Of a stretch of DNA of 64,000 bases, positions 35,195-44,949 are shown in pieces. The stretch covers positions 589,840 through 653,839 of the forward strand of contig JAMPGA010000001.1 of NCBI GenBank assembly GCA_023664185.1, in the 5' to 3' direction. The DNA comes from Muribaculaceae bacterium (GTDB taxonomy: Bacteria > Bacteroidota > Bacteroidia > Bacteroidales > Muribaculaceae). The notes under the pieces are model-generated. The model saw only the letters and a list, made by a program, of their open reading frames with translations, did not search any database and was not told where the DNA came from. Position 1 is the first letter of the stretch, and each line of letters begins with the position of its first letter. Position numbers and translations under genes: made by a program.

Positions 35195-38100
35195 TTACTT
35201 GTAAGATCTGCGGGGGTCTTCGAGCACTCTCTGCAGATCCACGCCCATGTCGAGGAGTTCGGTGGTTATCTTGTCGGCGTCGCCACCGAGGTCCAGATAA
35301 TCCTGCAGGAGTTCGGGCAGATAGTAAACTTCGATATACAGGTCGGTCTGCTGCAGAGTCTGGTGCAGGGCGGGCGACAGGCTATGGTAGTAGCGTACCT
35401 TCTCGCCATATTTCAGGATCTCGCTGTGCAGAATGTCGATGGCTCTCTGCGAGTAAGCCTTGTTGGACATCACCTCGCCCAGGCGGCCATAGATCTGAGC
35501 CATCTTCTGGGGCACCTGGATATTGTAGGGCGATGCGGCTTCGGGCATCTTCTCCTCCATGAGCTTGAGCAGGTTGGCGGCCTTCTGGTAGCGGTCTTTC
35601 TTGAAGGCTTCGAGAGCTATGAGCTCCTTGCCCTGCAGCGAGTCGATGCGCTCGGCCTCAACAGCCTCATTTACAAGAGCTGTGGCAGCGTCAAGGATGT
35701 AGGAGCGGGTTGTGGTGACCATGCGGCGCACTGTCTCGTCGAGATAGATGTCGCCCTTTTCCTTCACCTTGTCGAGACCACCCCAGCGGAAGCGCTCGGT
35801 AATGTTGCGGTAGGCCTTGTCAGTGTTGACGGCCAAGATGTCGCGGTCGGAGTTCTCGGGATAGTATACGGGCACCACCTCATAGGCCATACCTGTGGAG
35901 CGCATATAGGGCTGCAGACCCAGGTAATAGTCGGAGGGGACGGTGCCGGCAAAGTAGATGGGACGGTCCCAACCGTTTTTCACGCTGGTGGCCAGCATGT
36001 CGAGCGAGAGCACCTGGCTCAGGGTCATGCCCTGGTGCGACATCGAGCCTGGATCGTTCTCCATATCGGCGTCGATTACGGTCTCGCCGCGTGTGGCGGC
36101 CTCCTCGGCAGTGATGCGACCGGCTTTTACGGCAGCCTCAAGGTCGACGGGGATAAACATGTTGGGATACTTCATCATCGGAGCTCCCCAGCGGTTCTGG
36201 CTCGAAGCGGGGTCGTAGAGCTGGCGCAGCGAGGCATAGACGTTGACCTTGGTCGAGTCGGCCGACGGGTCGAAGTAGCTGAAGTTCATGCGGTCGTAGG
36301 CATAGTCCTCGGGCTTGGCCTGGGTCTGGATGCCGGGAGCCTCATAGGCGGGATGGCGCATCTGGTTGGCATACCAGTCGGTGGTGAGGTAGCTGAGGTT
36401 GACCACACGCACATCGGTGCGCTCGCCCTCCACCTCCTGGGCATACCAGAGCGGGAAGGTGTCGTTGTCGCCGTTGGTAAATATGATGGCGTTCTCGTCG
36501 AGCGAGTTCAGATAGTTCATGCCGAAGTCGCGGGTGGTGTATCGGCCTGAGCGGTCGTGGTCGTCCCAGGTCTGCGACACCATCTGCACAGGCACCAGCA
36601 CCCCTATCAGCAGAGCCACCACCAGGGCGGCCACTGAGGCTTCGGGCATCTCGGCCGGAGTCTCTTTTGCCTCTTTGGTCTTATCCTTGGGAGTCGGAGC
36701 GGACTTCTTCTTGAGCCATACGGTGAGCAGATTGGCTATGGCCGCCACGCCCATGCCTATCCAGATGGCAAAGGCATAGAACGAGCCGGCATATGCATAG
36801 TCGCGCTCGCGCACCTGACCGGGAGTCTGATTAAGGTAGAGCACAATGGCTATACCGGTCATGAAGAAGAGAAAGAACACCACCCAGAACTGCTCTATGC
36901 CGCGCTTCGACACGAATGCCTGCCAGAGCAGACCTATGATGCCCAGGATGAGCGGGAGCATGTAGAACACGTTGTGGCCTGCATTGTCGCGCCCCTCGTC
37001 GGCCGGCAGAAGACTCTGGTCGCCCAGACGGGGATTGTCTATGAAGGGTATGCCCGAGATCCAGTTGCCATGGTTCACCTCACCGTTGCCCTGGATGTCG
37101 TTCTGGCGTCCGGCGAAGTTCCACATGAAATATCTCCAGTACATATGGTTGAGCTGGTAGACCAGGAAGAATCTCAGATTCTCGCTCTGAGTGGGGATGA
37201 TGCGGTTGCTGTATTGCAGCACATTGCCATCGGTGTCCACATACTGAGTGGCCTGGACGGGGCGTCCCTGCAGACCGCCGATCCAGTCGGAGTAGGCCTG
37301 CGAGTGGGCACCGCTATAGATGCGCGGGAAGAGCATGTTGAGCTCCGGAGTCATGGTGTAGTCCTTCTTGTAACCGGTCAGGACGTAGTGGTCCTTCTGG
37401 TCGGGCGAAGTCTTGGTGACCTTGGCATATTGCGGAGCACCCTCCTCATAGAGGGGCGAGGTCTGGCCCGATCGGGTGTCGACCTCGTATACTACGCTCG
37501 AGTTGTTGGTCTGGCCGTAGAAGAGCGGACGCTCGCCATACTGCTCACGGTTCAGATAGGATGCCAGCGAGAACACATTGTCGGGGGCGTTCTGGTTCAT
37601 GGGCGGATTGGCTGTGGAGCGTATCAGCAGCAAGGCGTAGCTCGAATAGCCTACGAAAATCACCAGGATGCTGGTGACCACAATGTTGAGTATGCGCACC
37701 GGGAGCTTGGGCGCCATCCACAGATAGCAGGCCACGGCGGCAAGGATCACCACCGGGATTATCATGTTGCTGCCGATGAAGGGAATGCCCGAGAAGAGGA
37801 TTGTGAACAGCACACTCCAGCGTATGACCTTGACCGAGCGCTGCAGATAGAGCTCGCGCATGGCCCAGATGAATGTGGCCACGGCCAGGATGGTGTAGAG
37901 CAGCACACCGGTGTTGTAGGGTAGGCCCAGGGTGTTGACTGCGAAGAGCTCTATATACTGAGCCACCTCGATGAATCCGGGCACCAGGCCGTAGAGTATC
38001 AGCCCCACCACGGCTGCCGCCACGGCCAGGGCTATGAGCGAACCTGTGGCATTGGCGTTTTTGGCCAGGCGGTAATATATCACCAGACCTATGGCCGGGA

Positions 38101-38698
38101 TGCAGAGCAGGTTGAGCAGGTGGACGGCAATGGAGATGCCTATTATATAGGCTATGAATATGAGATACTTGTCGCTATGAGGCTGTGTGGCACGGTTTTC
38201 CCACTTGAGTATCAGCCAGAACACCAGCGCGGTGCAGAACGATGAGAAGGCATATACCTCGCCCTCCACGGCCGAAAACCAGAAAGTGTCGCTCCAGGTG
38301 TAGGCCAGGGCTCCGCAGACACCAGAGCCGAATATGGCCAGCATCTGCCTCAGGCTCACTGTTGTGGCATCGTCCTTGACGATGAGGCGCTTCACCAGGT
38401 GGTTTATGGTCCAGAACAGCAGCAGTATGGTGCCGGCCGACAGGAGCGCCGACATGGCGTTGACCATCAGCGCCACTTTCGTGACATCGCCGAAAGCGAA
38501 GTTTACGAAAAAGCGGGCGGCGAGCATGAAGATGGGGTTGCCCGGCGGGTGACCCACCTCAAGCTTGAAGCCTTGCGATATGAACTCCGGGCAGTCCCAG
38601 AAGCTTGCAGTGGGCTCCAGGGTGAGCAGATAGGTGGCTGCCGCAATCAGAAAGCACACCCAGCCCAGAATGTTGTTGTAGAGATTGTATCTTTTCAT
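35195..38698 (-). CDS. DUF2723 family multi-spanning membrane protein (GT-C-like, GT117 type)
   Basis: A 1167-residue protein. The N-terminal half has about a dozen membrane helices and the conserved opening LEPTASFWDCPEFISQGFKL...GHPPGNP, which holds the acidic WDxxEF motif typical of GT-C-fold glycosyltransferases and of TMEM260-like proteins. More helices occur to about residue 690, followed by a soluble C-terminal part of over 450 residues on the periplasmic side. The family probably glycosylates exported proteins or lipids; its substrate is not established here. It lies 17 bases after trpS. Confidence 0.9.
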   Translation of the reverse strand: MKRYNLYNNILGWVCFLIAAATYLLTLEPTASFWDCPEFISQGFKLEVGHPPGNPIFMLAARFFVNFAFGDVTKVALMVNAMSALLSAGTILLLFWTINHLVKRLIVKDDATTVSLRQMLAIFGSGVCGALAYTWSDTFWFSAVEGEVYAFSSFCTALVFWLILKWENRATQPHSDKYLIFIAYIIGISIAVHLLNLLCIPAIGLVIYYRLAKNANATGSLIALAVAAAVVGLILYGLVPGFIEVAQYIELFAVNTLGLPYNTGVLLYTILAVATFIWAMRELYLQRSVKVIRWSVLFTILFSGIPFIGSNMIIPVVILAAVACYLWMAPKLPVRILNIVVTSILVIFVGYSSYALLLIRSTANPPMNQNAPDNVFSLASYLNREQYGERPLFYGQTNNSSVVYEVDTRSGQTSPLYEEGAPQYAKVTKTSPDQKDHYVLTGYKKDYTMTPELNMLFPRIYSGAHSQAYSDWIGGLQGRPVQATQYVDTDGNVLQYSNRIIPTQSENLRFFLVYQLNHMYWRYFMWNFAGRQNDIQGNGEVNHGNWISGIPFIDNPRLGDQSLLPADEGRDNAGHNVFYMLPLILGIIGLLWQAFVSKRGIEQFWVVFFLFFMTGIAIVLYLNQTPGQVRERDYAYAGSFYAFAIWIGMGVAAIANLLTVWLKKKSAPTPKDKTKEAKETPAEMPEASVAALVVALLIGVLVPVQMVSQTWDDHDRSGRYTTRDFGMNYLNSLDENAIIFTNGDNDTFPLWYAQEVEGERTDVRVVNLSYLTTDWYANQMRHPAYEAPGIQTQAKPEDYAYDRMNFSYFDPSADSTKVNVYASLRQLYDPASSQNRWGAPMMKYPNMFIPVDLEAAVKAGRITAEEAATRGETVIDADMENDPGSMSHQGMTLSQVLSLDMLATSVKNGWDRPIYFAGTVPSDYYLGLQPYMRSTGMAYEVVPVYYPENSDRDILAVNTDKAYRNITERFRWGGLDKVKEKGDIYLDETVRRMVTTTRSYILDAATALVNEAVEAERIDSLQGKELIALEAFKKDRYQKAANLLKLMEEKMPEAASPYNIQVPQKMAQIYGRLGEVMSNKAYSQRAIDILHSEILKYGEKVRYYHSLSPALHQTLQQTDLYIEVYYLPELLQDYLDLGGDADKITTELLDMGVDLQRVLEDPRRSYK

Positions 38699-38715
38699 TT
38701 ACCGATGGGAGAGTA

Positions 38716-39777
38716 TTAATAGAATTTGATGATACCCATGGCCTGGCGCACCTCGGCGAGGGTAGCGGCAGCGCGCTCGCGGGCACGCTCAGCACCGCGT
38801 TTCACCACACGGGCCAGATATTCGTCGTCGTTGCGTATGTCCAGATAGCGCTCGCGTATCGGGGTTGTCACTTTGAGTATATCCTCGGCCAGCTGCTTCT
38901 TGAGGTCGCCATAGCGTATGGAGCAGTCGGCATAGGCGTCGCGATACTGCTGCACAATCTCGGGCCCGGAGGTGAGAGCCATGAGGGTGAGCAGATTTTC
39001 CACGGGCTGCGACACGGGCTGGTTGGGCTCCTTGGGCCCTTCGTCGGTCACGGCGCGCATCACCTTCTTGCGCAGTGTCTTCTCGTCGTCCACGAGATAT
39101 ATGCAGTTGCCCTCGCTCTTACCCATCTTGCCTGAGCCGTCAAGGCCGGGCACCTTCACGGGTGCGCCCCCGAAGTTGAAGTTTTCAGGCTCGGGGAAGA
39201 GGTCTACGCCATAAAATGAATTGAAGCGGCGGGCAAATCGGCGTGTGAGCTCCAGGTGCTGCTCCTGATCCTTGCCCACGGGCACCTTGTGGGCTTTCTG
39301 AATCAGAATATCCACGGCCATCAGTGTGGGATAGGTGAGCAGACCGGCGTTGACGCGCTTGTTCGACTCGGTTCCGATTATCTCGCGCTCTATATCATCG
39401 CTATCGCTCTTGATGCCCAGAGCCTTGCGGGCCTTATCCTTGAACGATGCCGTGCGCATCAGCTCGCCTATACCCACGTGCATATTAAGCAGCAGATACA
39501 TCTCCGAAACCTCGGGTATATCGCTCTGCACGAAGATTGTGGCCTTCTCGGGGTCTACGCCGGCGGCGAGATATTCAGCCAATATATTGCGCACATTCTC
39601 GTGGAGCGCCTTGGGGTCGGGCGCGGTAGTGAGAGCGTGAAGATCGGCTATAAAATACAGACAGTCATAGTCATCCTGCATCTTGACAAACTTGCTCAAA
39701 GCGCCATAGTAGTTGCCCAGATGTAGGTTGCCGGTGGCACGTATGCCCGAGAGAACAATCTCTTTATCCTTGTTCAT
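38716..39777 (-). CDS. trpS: Tryptophan-tRNA ligase
   Basis: A 353-residue class I aminoacyl-tRNA synthetase. The HIGH-equivalent is NLHLGNYYG, and the KMSKS-equivalent is GKMGKSEGN. Length and order fit bacterial TrpRS. It charges tRNA-Trp. It is the first gene of a seven-gene operon that continues with DUF2723, pdxA and the lipid genes, with gaps of 16-59 bases or overlaps. Its promoter sits directly beside the terminator of the preceding acyltransferase gene. Confidence 0.97.
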   Translation of the reverse strand: MNKDKEIVLSGIRATGNLHLGNYYGALSKFVKMQDDYDCLYFIADLHALTTAPDPKALHENVRNILAEYLAAGVDPEKATIFVQSDIPEVSEMYLLLNMHVGIGELMRTASFKDKARKALGIKSDSDDIEREIIGTESNKRVNAGLLTYPTLMAVDILIQKAHKVPVGKDQEQHLELTRRFARRFNSFYGVDLFPEPENFNFGGAPVKVPGLDGSGKMGKSEGNCIYLVDDEKTLRKKVMRAVTDEGPKEPNQPVSQPVENLLTLMALTSGPEIVQQYRDAYADCSIRYGDLKKQLAEDILKVTTPIRERYLDIRNDDEYLARVVKRGAERARERAAATLAEVRQAMGIIKFY

Positions 39778-39837
39778 ATCTTTTATGAAGTATAAGTGAT
39801 ATGTGGTTTATCGTTGTGGTTAAATAGTTTTAACGTG

Positions 39838-39845
39838 CAAAGTTA
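39838..39845 (-). promoter_or_regulatory. Likely -7 box of the trpS operon
   Basis: On the minus strand TAACTTTG fits the consensus and gives a leader of about 55 bases. The -33 position falls within the terminator of the upstream gene and lacks TTG. Confidence 0.5.
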
Positions 39846-39846
39846 C

Positions 39847-39880
39847 AAAAAAAATTCGGCCCACAGGACTCCGGAGCCGA
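39847..39880 (-). terminator. Terminator of the acyltransferase transcript
   Basis: On the minus strand TCGGC...GCCGA, with extra pairing of the inner CC/GG bases, is followed by a run of eight T. It lies 75 bases after the acyltransferase stop. Confidence 0.6.
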
Positions 39881-39954
39881 TTATTTCGCGAGTATTTTCA
39901 AACTAAGTTAGTTTTGATAAATCCGAATATATTTTATTGTTTTTTAGTTTTTCT

Positions 39955-41019
39955 CTATTTCGCGGGGCGGGCTCCCAGCAGCCATATGTAGCGGGGCATC
40001 AGGGTTCTCACAAATATGTAGATGACTATGGTGACGCCGGCTATCACAGCGGCATCGGCAAGGTGGGTGAGCCACATCTGGGGGATGGTGGTGGGGAATA
40101 GGAATGTGCCCACTACCTTGCGCAGATAGGTGAAATACTGGCCGTGGACCACGTAGATGAAAAACGACAGCTCGGCAGCCCATGCGGCTACCTTAATGCC
40201 CCGGCGTGCTGCGAGTGAGGCCAGGCTAACTATGAGCAGTATGCCACCGGCTGTATACACAAGATGACATAGTTTATCCAGGGTAATTGGCAACTCGGTG
40301 AGCGACAGAGCTATTCCTCCGGCCAACATCAGCGCTCCGGCCAGCATGGTGAGGGGATGGGCGGTGAGCAGACGATGGGAGGAGGGGGTGACACTGAAGG
40401 CGGCACCAAACGAGAACCACAGCAATGTGGTGGTCAGCATCAGAGGGTCGGACGGGATAATCAGTGCCATCGCGGCAAACAGAAGGGGGGCGGCCGGGGT
40501 CCACAGACGCAGCAGCAGCGATATGACGGGCACAGCCAGCACGGCCACCATCAGGTTGCGCAAAAACCATAGGGGCACAACATAGGGGTAGGGAGTGCCA
40601 TCGGTGTGGATGAAGCCACGCAGCATATCGAGCGAAAAAAATCGAAAATCAGCGTATTGCGGAAAGTTTTCGGCAAACAGAGGTGACTTTTTCACCAGAA
40701 TCAGCAACACGAATATGAGATTGCCTATCACGTAGGGCACCAGCAGCGAGGGCACACGCCGTTTAAGTTTCTCAACCCAGGCGGAGAGCTCGAGCCGAGC
40801 GCCTCCTCTGAAAAACAGCCAGCCCGACATGAAGAAAAACACCGGCACGGCCACATTGAGCAGATTGAGCACAGCGCGGAGCTGCATGTTGTAGGCCGGC
40901 AGCAGAGAGTCGTCGATGCCGGTGTAGTAAGGGCGCGAGTGTATGAGCACCACCATCAGTGCCAGCGGTAGGCGCAGCAGACGGAAGGCATTGGAGATAA
41001 TGGTCTTGTTGTCAGTCAT
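39955..41019 (-). CDS. Acyltransferase family 3 membrane protein
   Basis: A 354-residue protein with about ten membrane helices. The N-terminus FRLLRLPLALMVVLIHSRPYY carries the conserved R...H signature of the family (in helix 1), and VAVPVFFFMSGWLFF follows, as in OatA/WecH-type enzymes. These proteins acylate sugars of surface polysaccharides, peptidoglycan or lipids. The substrate is not known. Its ATG overlaps the end of the nucleotidyltransferase/CDP-alcohol phosphotransferase gene by eight bases, so the two are coupled. Confidence 0.9.
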   Translation of the reverse strand: MTDNKTIISNAFRLLRLPLALMVVLIHSRPYYTGIDDSLLPAYNMQLRAVLNLLNVAVPVFFFMSGWLFFRGGARLELSAWVEKLKRRVPSLLVPYVIGNLIFVLLILVKKSPLFAENFPQYADFRFFSLDMLRGFIHTDGTPYPYVVPLWFLRNLMVAVLAVPVISLLLRLWTPAAPLLFAAMALIIPSDPLMLTTTLLWFSFGAAFSVTPSSHRLLTAHPLTMLAGALMLAGGIALSLTELPITLDKLCHLVYTAGGILLIVSLASLAARRGIKVAAWAAELSFFIYVVHGQYFTYLRKVVGTFLFPTTIPQMWLTHLADAAVIAGVTIVIYIFVRTLMPRYIWLLGARPAK

Positions 41020-42667
41020 GAAGTCGGTTTAGAAGAATTCGGCAGATGTGTTCGTGCCGACGGTTTGTGTATACCAGCACCACATTGAACAGCGTGAGCT
41101 CGATGATGAAGTATACCCACGGCTTACCTATAAATAACGTGAAAAACAAAAAAATAGTGCGCCAGTTGAAGGTCATGAAGTTTTCCCACTTGCACAGCGG
41201 TCGGCTCATAGCCAGAAACTGCTCTCTGAACTCGCGTGACACATCGCCGTCGGGCCAGCGTCGGGCCACCTCCCTGCGCAGGCGCTGCATGGCCGGGGTC
41301 TCGGCCTCCTGGCTGCGCGTGTAGGCCAGATAGAGGGTGGAGATGAGCTTGCGCAGCGGGGTCGATCGCCACGACAGCGCAGCATCGGCCTCGGCCAATC
41401 GAGCCGACGATTCGAGCTCGCTGCCGCTGCGCCCTTTCAGAAAGCGCAGGTGCAGCTGGCGGTAGTAGTCGGCCAGGGCGGCCTGCTTGCCGTGGCATAT
41501 GCCGGCCAGGATGGCTATGGTCCACACCACCCAGGCGTGTTCGCCCCACCAGCCGCCTGAGTGCACTGTGCGCAGACACACGGCTATGTAGATGGAGGCA
41601 AACCAGAAGTCGCCCGACACGCCGTCGAGTATGCGCCCCAGGCGCGAATAGCTTCCGGTGAGGCGAGCCAGCTGACCGTCGGCACTGTCGAAGGAGTTGG
41701 CCCACATCAGCAGCAGCATGCCTATGATATTGACCCACAGCGCCGTGGGGTAGAAGCATATGCCGGCGGCCACCCCGATGAATATCGAGGCTATAGTCAC
41801 GGCGTTGGGGCTGATGCCCAGGCGCCTGAACAGACAGGCCCAGGCAAATCCTATGGGGCGATAGAAGGCCAGGTCGATGTGCTCCTCGGTGTCGAGGCTC
41901 TTGAGCGATTCGCGATACTCTTGGCGCAGACTCTTGCGTGGGGGGCGCTCGCCGTTGACGGTACGCAGAAAGCTCTCGGCCTCAGCGCAGTCGTGGCGGT
42001 TGTCCACGTCGAGCGCCTTCGACAGCTCGAAAACCTTGACCCGCAGCGGAGTCTGCGAGGCAAGAATACGCTGGAAGTCGCTGAGCGATTTGGGGTAATC
42101 TCCCCCGGCCTCCACCGCCTCAAAAGCCCTGGGCGTGAGGCCATAGATGCCGGCTGAGACTATGGCCCCTTCGTCAAATGGGGTGCCACCGTAGCGATAG
42201 TCGATCACCTCCGCTCCGTCGGCCGACAGCCGGGCGTAGAGGGGGCTTTCGTCGTCGATGAAGCGGGTCAGCGCCATCGTGGCCTCATCGTCGGCCATGC
42301 GCTCCACCGCCTTGGCAAACTCGCCAAACTCAGCCGTCGGAAATATTGTGTCGACGGTCATGGCTATAAACCGCCCGTCCACCCCCTCGGCGCCCTTACG
42401 CAGCGACGAGTAGGAGTTGTCTGACACATATTGTTTTATCACCAGCGGCGCGCCGGCCTTTTTGAGATCTTCAAGATAGCTGACCAGCCCCTCCATGCGC
42501 GGATTGGCCACAATGTGGATGCTCTCGCAATTGTCCATCGCCGACAACACACCCACCAGCCTCCCTATCATGGGGACGCCCAGAAGTTTTACAAGCGGCT
42601 TGGGCGTATTGACACCCTCACGGGTGAATCTCGAGCCCAGCCCTGCGGCAAGTATTATGTAGTTCAT
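41012..42667 (-). CDS. Fusion of sugar/inositol-phosphate nucleotidyltransferase and CDP-alcohol phosphotransferase
   Basis: A 551-residue protein; the ATG at 42667 (MNYIILAAGLGSRF) directly starts the nucleotidyltransferase fold. Residues 1-235 contain AAGLGSRFT and the catalytic aspartate in TVDTIFP. Residues 265-460 are a membrane CDP-alcohol phosphotransferase with D327, D330, G331, A334, R335, G344 and D348. The last signature position (352) is Gly and Asp353 follows one residue later. About 90 more residues end in two hydrophobic segments. The same order occurs in the archaeal and Thermotoga bifunctional enzyme that makes CDP-inositol and di-inositol phosphate. A role in inositol head-group chemistry is likely but unproven. 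Confidence 0.85.
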   Translation of the reverse strand: MNYIILAAGLGSRFTREGVNTPKPLVKLLGVPMIGRLVGVLSAMDNCESIHIVANPRMEGLVSYLEDLKKAGAPLVIKQYVSDNSYSSLRKGAEGVDGRFIAMTVDTIFPTAEFGEFAKAVERMADDEATMALTRFIDDESPLYARLSADGAEVIDYRYGGTPFDEGAIVSAGIYGLTPRAFEAVEAGGDYPKSLSDFQRILASQTPLRVKVFELSKALDVDNRHDCAEAESFLRTVNGERPPRKSLRQEYRESLKSLDTEEHIDLAFYRPIGFAWACLFRRLGISPNAVTIASIFIGVAAGICFYPTALWVNIIGMLLLMWANSFDSADGQLARLTGSYSRLGRILDGVSGDFWFASIYIAVCLRTVHSGGWWGEHAWVVWTIAILAGICHGKQAALADYYRQLHLRFLKGRSGSELESSARLAEADAALSWRSTPLRKLISTLYLAYTRSQEAETPAMQRLRREVARRWPDGDVSREFREQFLAMSRPLCKWENFMTFNWRTIFLFFTLFIGKPWVYFIIELTLFNVVLVYTNRRHEHICRILLNRLHD

Positions 42668-42685
42668 GCTGAATGTCTTGAAATA

Positions 42686-42693
42686 CAAAAGTA
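42686..42693 (-). promoter_or_regulatory. Likely -7 box of the fusion-acyltransferase operon
   Basis: On the minus strand TACTTTTG fits TAnnTTTG, 19 bases before the ATG at 42667. No clear -33 element. Confidence 0.45.
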
Positions 42694-42717
42694 ATAAATA
42701 TTCTTAATATACAGGTA

Positions 42718-42743
42718 AAACCGAGCTGCTCTGGCAGCGGTTT
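42718..42743. promoter_or_regulatory. Hairpin between divergent promoters
   Basis: AAACC-(GA)-GCTGC pairs with GCAGC-GGTTT around a four-base loop. It lies between the two divergent -7 boxes and could be an operator or a DNA cruciform. Its function is not known. Confidence 0.4.
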
Positions 42744-42757
42744 AACACTATTTTCAC

Positions 42758-42765
42758 TAACTTTG
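42758..42765 (+). promoter_or_regulatory. Likely -7 box of the prolyl oligopeptidase operon
   Basis: TAACTTTG fits the consensus and lies 40 bases before the ATG at 42805. The -33 position overlaps the hairpin at 42718-42743. Confidence 0.5.
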
Positions 42766-42804
42766 CAGCTATAACCGCCAATTATCATCACAACTTAGCA
42801 AAAG

Positions 42805-44949
42805 ATGAAATCGTCACACCTTTTATTACCTGTAGTGATCATGACGACTGCAGCACTGGCCGGATGCAACCGGCATTCCGGGAAGCTCGCCTATCCCGAG
42901 GCTCCACAGGACGGCACTGTCGACACCATCTTCGGGATGGCTGTCAGCGACATATACCGCCCCCTCGAAAACGACACATCAGCCGAGACCGCCCGCTGGG
43001 TGGAGGCTGAGAATGCCTTGACTCAGAACTACCTGTCGCAGATACCGTATCGCGACAAGATACGCTCGCGGCTCACCCAGCTGAGCGACTATGTGAAGCG
43101 CGGCCTGCCCTGGCGCGGCCAGGATGGACGCTGGTATTTCTTTGAGAACGACGGTCTGCGCAACCAGGCGGTGCTCTATCGCGCCAAGGATGCCGCCGGC
43201 ACTGACCGCGAAGTGTTTCTCGACCCCAATACTCTGAGCGACGACGGCACCGTGGCGCTGGGAGGCATCTACCAGTCGAAGGACGGCCGCTATACGGCTT
43301 ATGTGATATCGCGCTCAGGCTCGGATTGGAATGAAATCTATGTGATGGACACCGAGAGCAAGACTCTGCTCGACGACCATATTGAATGGGCCAAATTCAC
43401 CGGCGCGGCTTGGGATGGCGACGGCTTTTACTATAGCGCCTATCCCCGCCCCGAGGCCGGCAAGGAATTTTCAAACGCCAATGAGAACCACATAATATAT
43501 TATCACAAGATAGGCACACCGCAGGAGTCCGACGTGATAGCCTTCTCCGACCCCGAGCACCCGCTCCACTTCCACAGCGCACAGGTGGCCGAGAGCGAGC
43601 CCGTGGCTTTCGTCTCGATAGGCGGCCAGGGCATTGGCGAGGCTCTCAAGGTCAAGAAAGACGGCGTGTGGAAGGATATGGTGACCGATCAGGACTACCA
43701 GAACGGTGTGATCGACGTGATTGACGGCAAAGCCTACATCCTCACCTCTTATGGCGCTCCTAAAAACCGCATCATGGTGGCCGACCTCAACGGCAACCCC
43801 TCGCGCGAGGCTTGGAAAGAGCTGGTGCCCGAGGCCGAGGGTGTGCTCACTGATGCCGCCTTCTCGGGCGACAATCTCTATCTCACCTACGAGCGCGACG
43901 CCGCCTCGCATGTGGAGATTTGGAGCCGCCAGGGACAGAAGCTCTCTGAGCTCGAGCTGCCCGGCTATGGCTCGGTGGGTCTGTCGCTCTCCAGAAAGCA
44001 TCCCGAGGATGTGTTCTACTCGTTCACTTCGTTTACCTCCCCCTCCACCATATATGCCTACGACAGCGCCACAGGCAAGTCGACCAAGCTCTTCGAGCCC
44101 GAGGTGAAGGGCATAAATCTCGACGACTACATCACCGAACAGGTGTTCTACCCCTCGGCCGACGGCACGAAGATACCCATGTTTATCACCTACAAGAAGG
44201 GTCTGGAACGCAACGGAAAGAACCCTGTGTATCTCTATGGCTACGGCGGCTTCAACATCTCGCTCACACCCGGCTTCTCGCCCTACCGCATGTTTATGCT
44301 CGACAACGGTGTGATCTACGCCCAGGCCAACCTGCGCGGCGGTTCGGAATATGGCGAGGCATGGCACCAGGCAGGAACAAAGATGAACAAGCTCAACGTG
44401 TTCAACGACTTCATTGCCGCAGCCGAGTGGCTCGACAAGGAGGGCTGGACATCGCCCGAGTATACTGTGATCGAGGGTGGCAGCAACGGCGGTCTGCTGG
44501 TGGGCGCCACTGTCAACATGCGTCCCGACCTCTTCAAAGTGGCCTTCCCGCGCGTAGGTGTGATGGACATGATGAGATATCACCTCTTCACCATCGGCTG
44601 GAACTGGGCATCGGACTACGGCACATCGGCCGACTCACCCGAGATGGCAAGCTATCTGCTGGGCTACTCGCCCCTCCACACCATACGCAACGACGGCACA
44701 CCCTATCCGGCCATTATGGTCACCACTGCCGACCATGACGACCGTGTGGTGCCCGCCCACTCATTTAAGTATGCCGCTGCGCTTCAGGCTGCCGACACCG
44801 GCAACGCTCCCAAGCTGATACGCATCGACTCAAAGGCCGGACACGGCGGCGGCAAGCCCGTCGGCAAGGTTATCGACGAGTATACCGACATCTATTCGTT
44901 CATGTTCAACAATCTGGGCATCGAGCCCAAGTTTCCGGAGGACAAGTAA
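42805..44949 (+). CDS. Prolyl oligopeptidase (S9A) lipoprotein
   Basis: A 714-residue serine peptidase. The signal peptide ends in lipobox ALAGC (Cys21), so it is membrane-anchored. A seven-bladed propeller occupies about residues 100-430. The C-terminal alpha/beta hydrolase has Ser560 in GGSNGG, the acid in ADHDDRVVPAHS (Asp645/646) and His680 in KAGHGGGKP. The YGYGGFNISLTPGFS segment near the oxyanion hole fits prolyl endopeptidase. It cleaves short peptides after proline. Its TAA stop is directly followed by the TTG start of the next gene. Confidence 0.94.
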   Translation: MKSSHLLLPVVIMTTAALAGCNRHSGKLAYPEAPQDGTVDTIFGMAVSDIYRPLENDTSAETARWVEAENALTQNYLSQIPYRDKIRSRLTQLSDYVKRGLPWRGQDGRWYFFENDGLRNQAVLYRAKDAAGTDREVFLDPNTLSDDGTVALGGIYQSKDGRYTAYVISRSGSDWNEIYVMDTESKTLLDDHIEWAKFTGAAWDGDGFYYSAYPRPEAGKEFSNANENHIIYYHKIGTPQESDVIAFSDPEHPLHFHSAQVAESEPVAFVSIGGQGIGEALKVKKDGVWKDMVTDQDYQNGVIDVIDGKAYILTSYGAPKNRIMVADLNGNPSREAWKELVPEAEGVLTDAAFSGDNLYLTYERDAASHVEIWSRQGQKLSELELPGYGSVGLSLSRKHPEDVFYSFTSFTSPSTIYAYDSATGKSTKLFEPEVKGINLDDYITEQVFYPSADGTKIPMFITYKKGLERNGKNPVYLYGYGGFNISLTPGFSPYRMFMLDNGVIYAQANLRGGSEYGEAWHQAGTKMNKLNVFNDFIAAAEWLDKEGWTSPEYTVIEGGSNGGLLVGATVNMRPDLFKVAFPRVGVMDMMRYHLFTIGWNWASDYGTSADSPEMASYLLGYSPLHTIRNDGTPYPAIMVTTADHDDRVVPAHSFKYAAALQAADTGNAPKLIRIDSKAGHGGGKPVGKVIDEYTDIYSFMFNNLGIEPKFPEDK

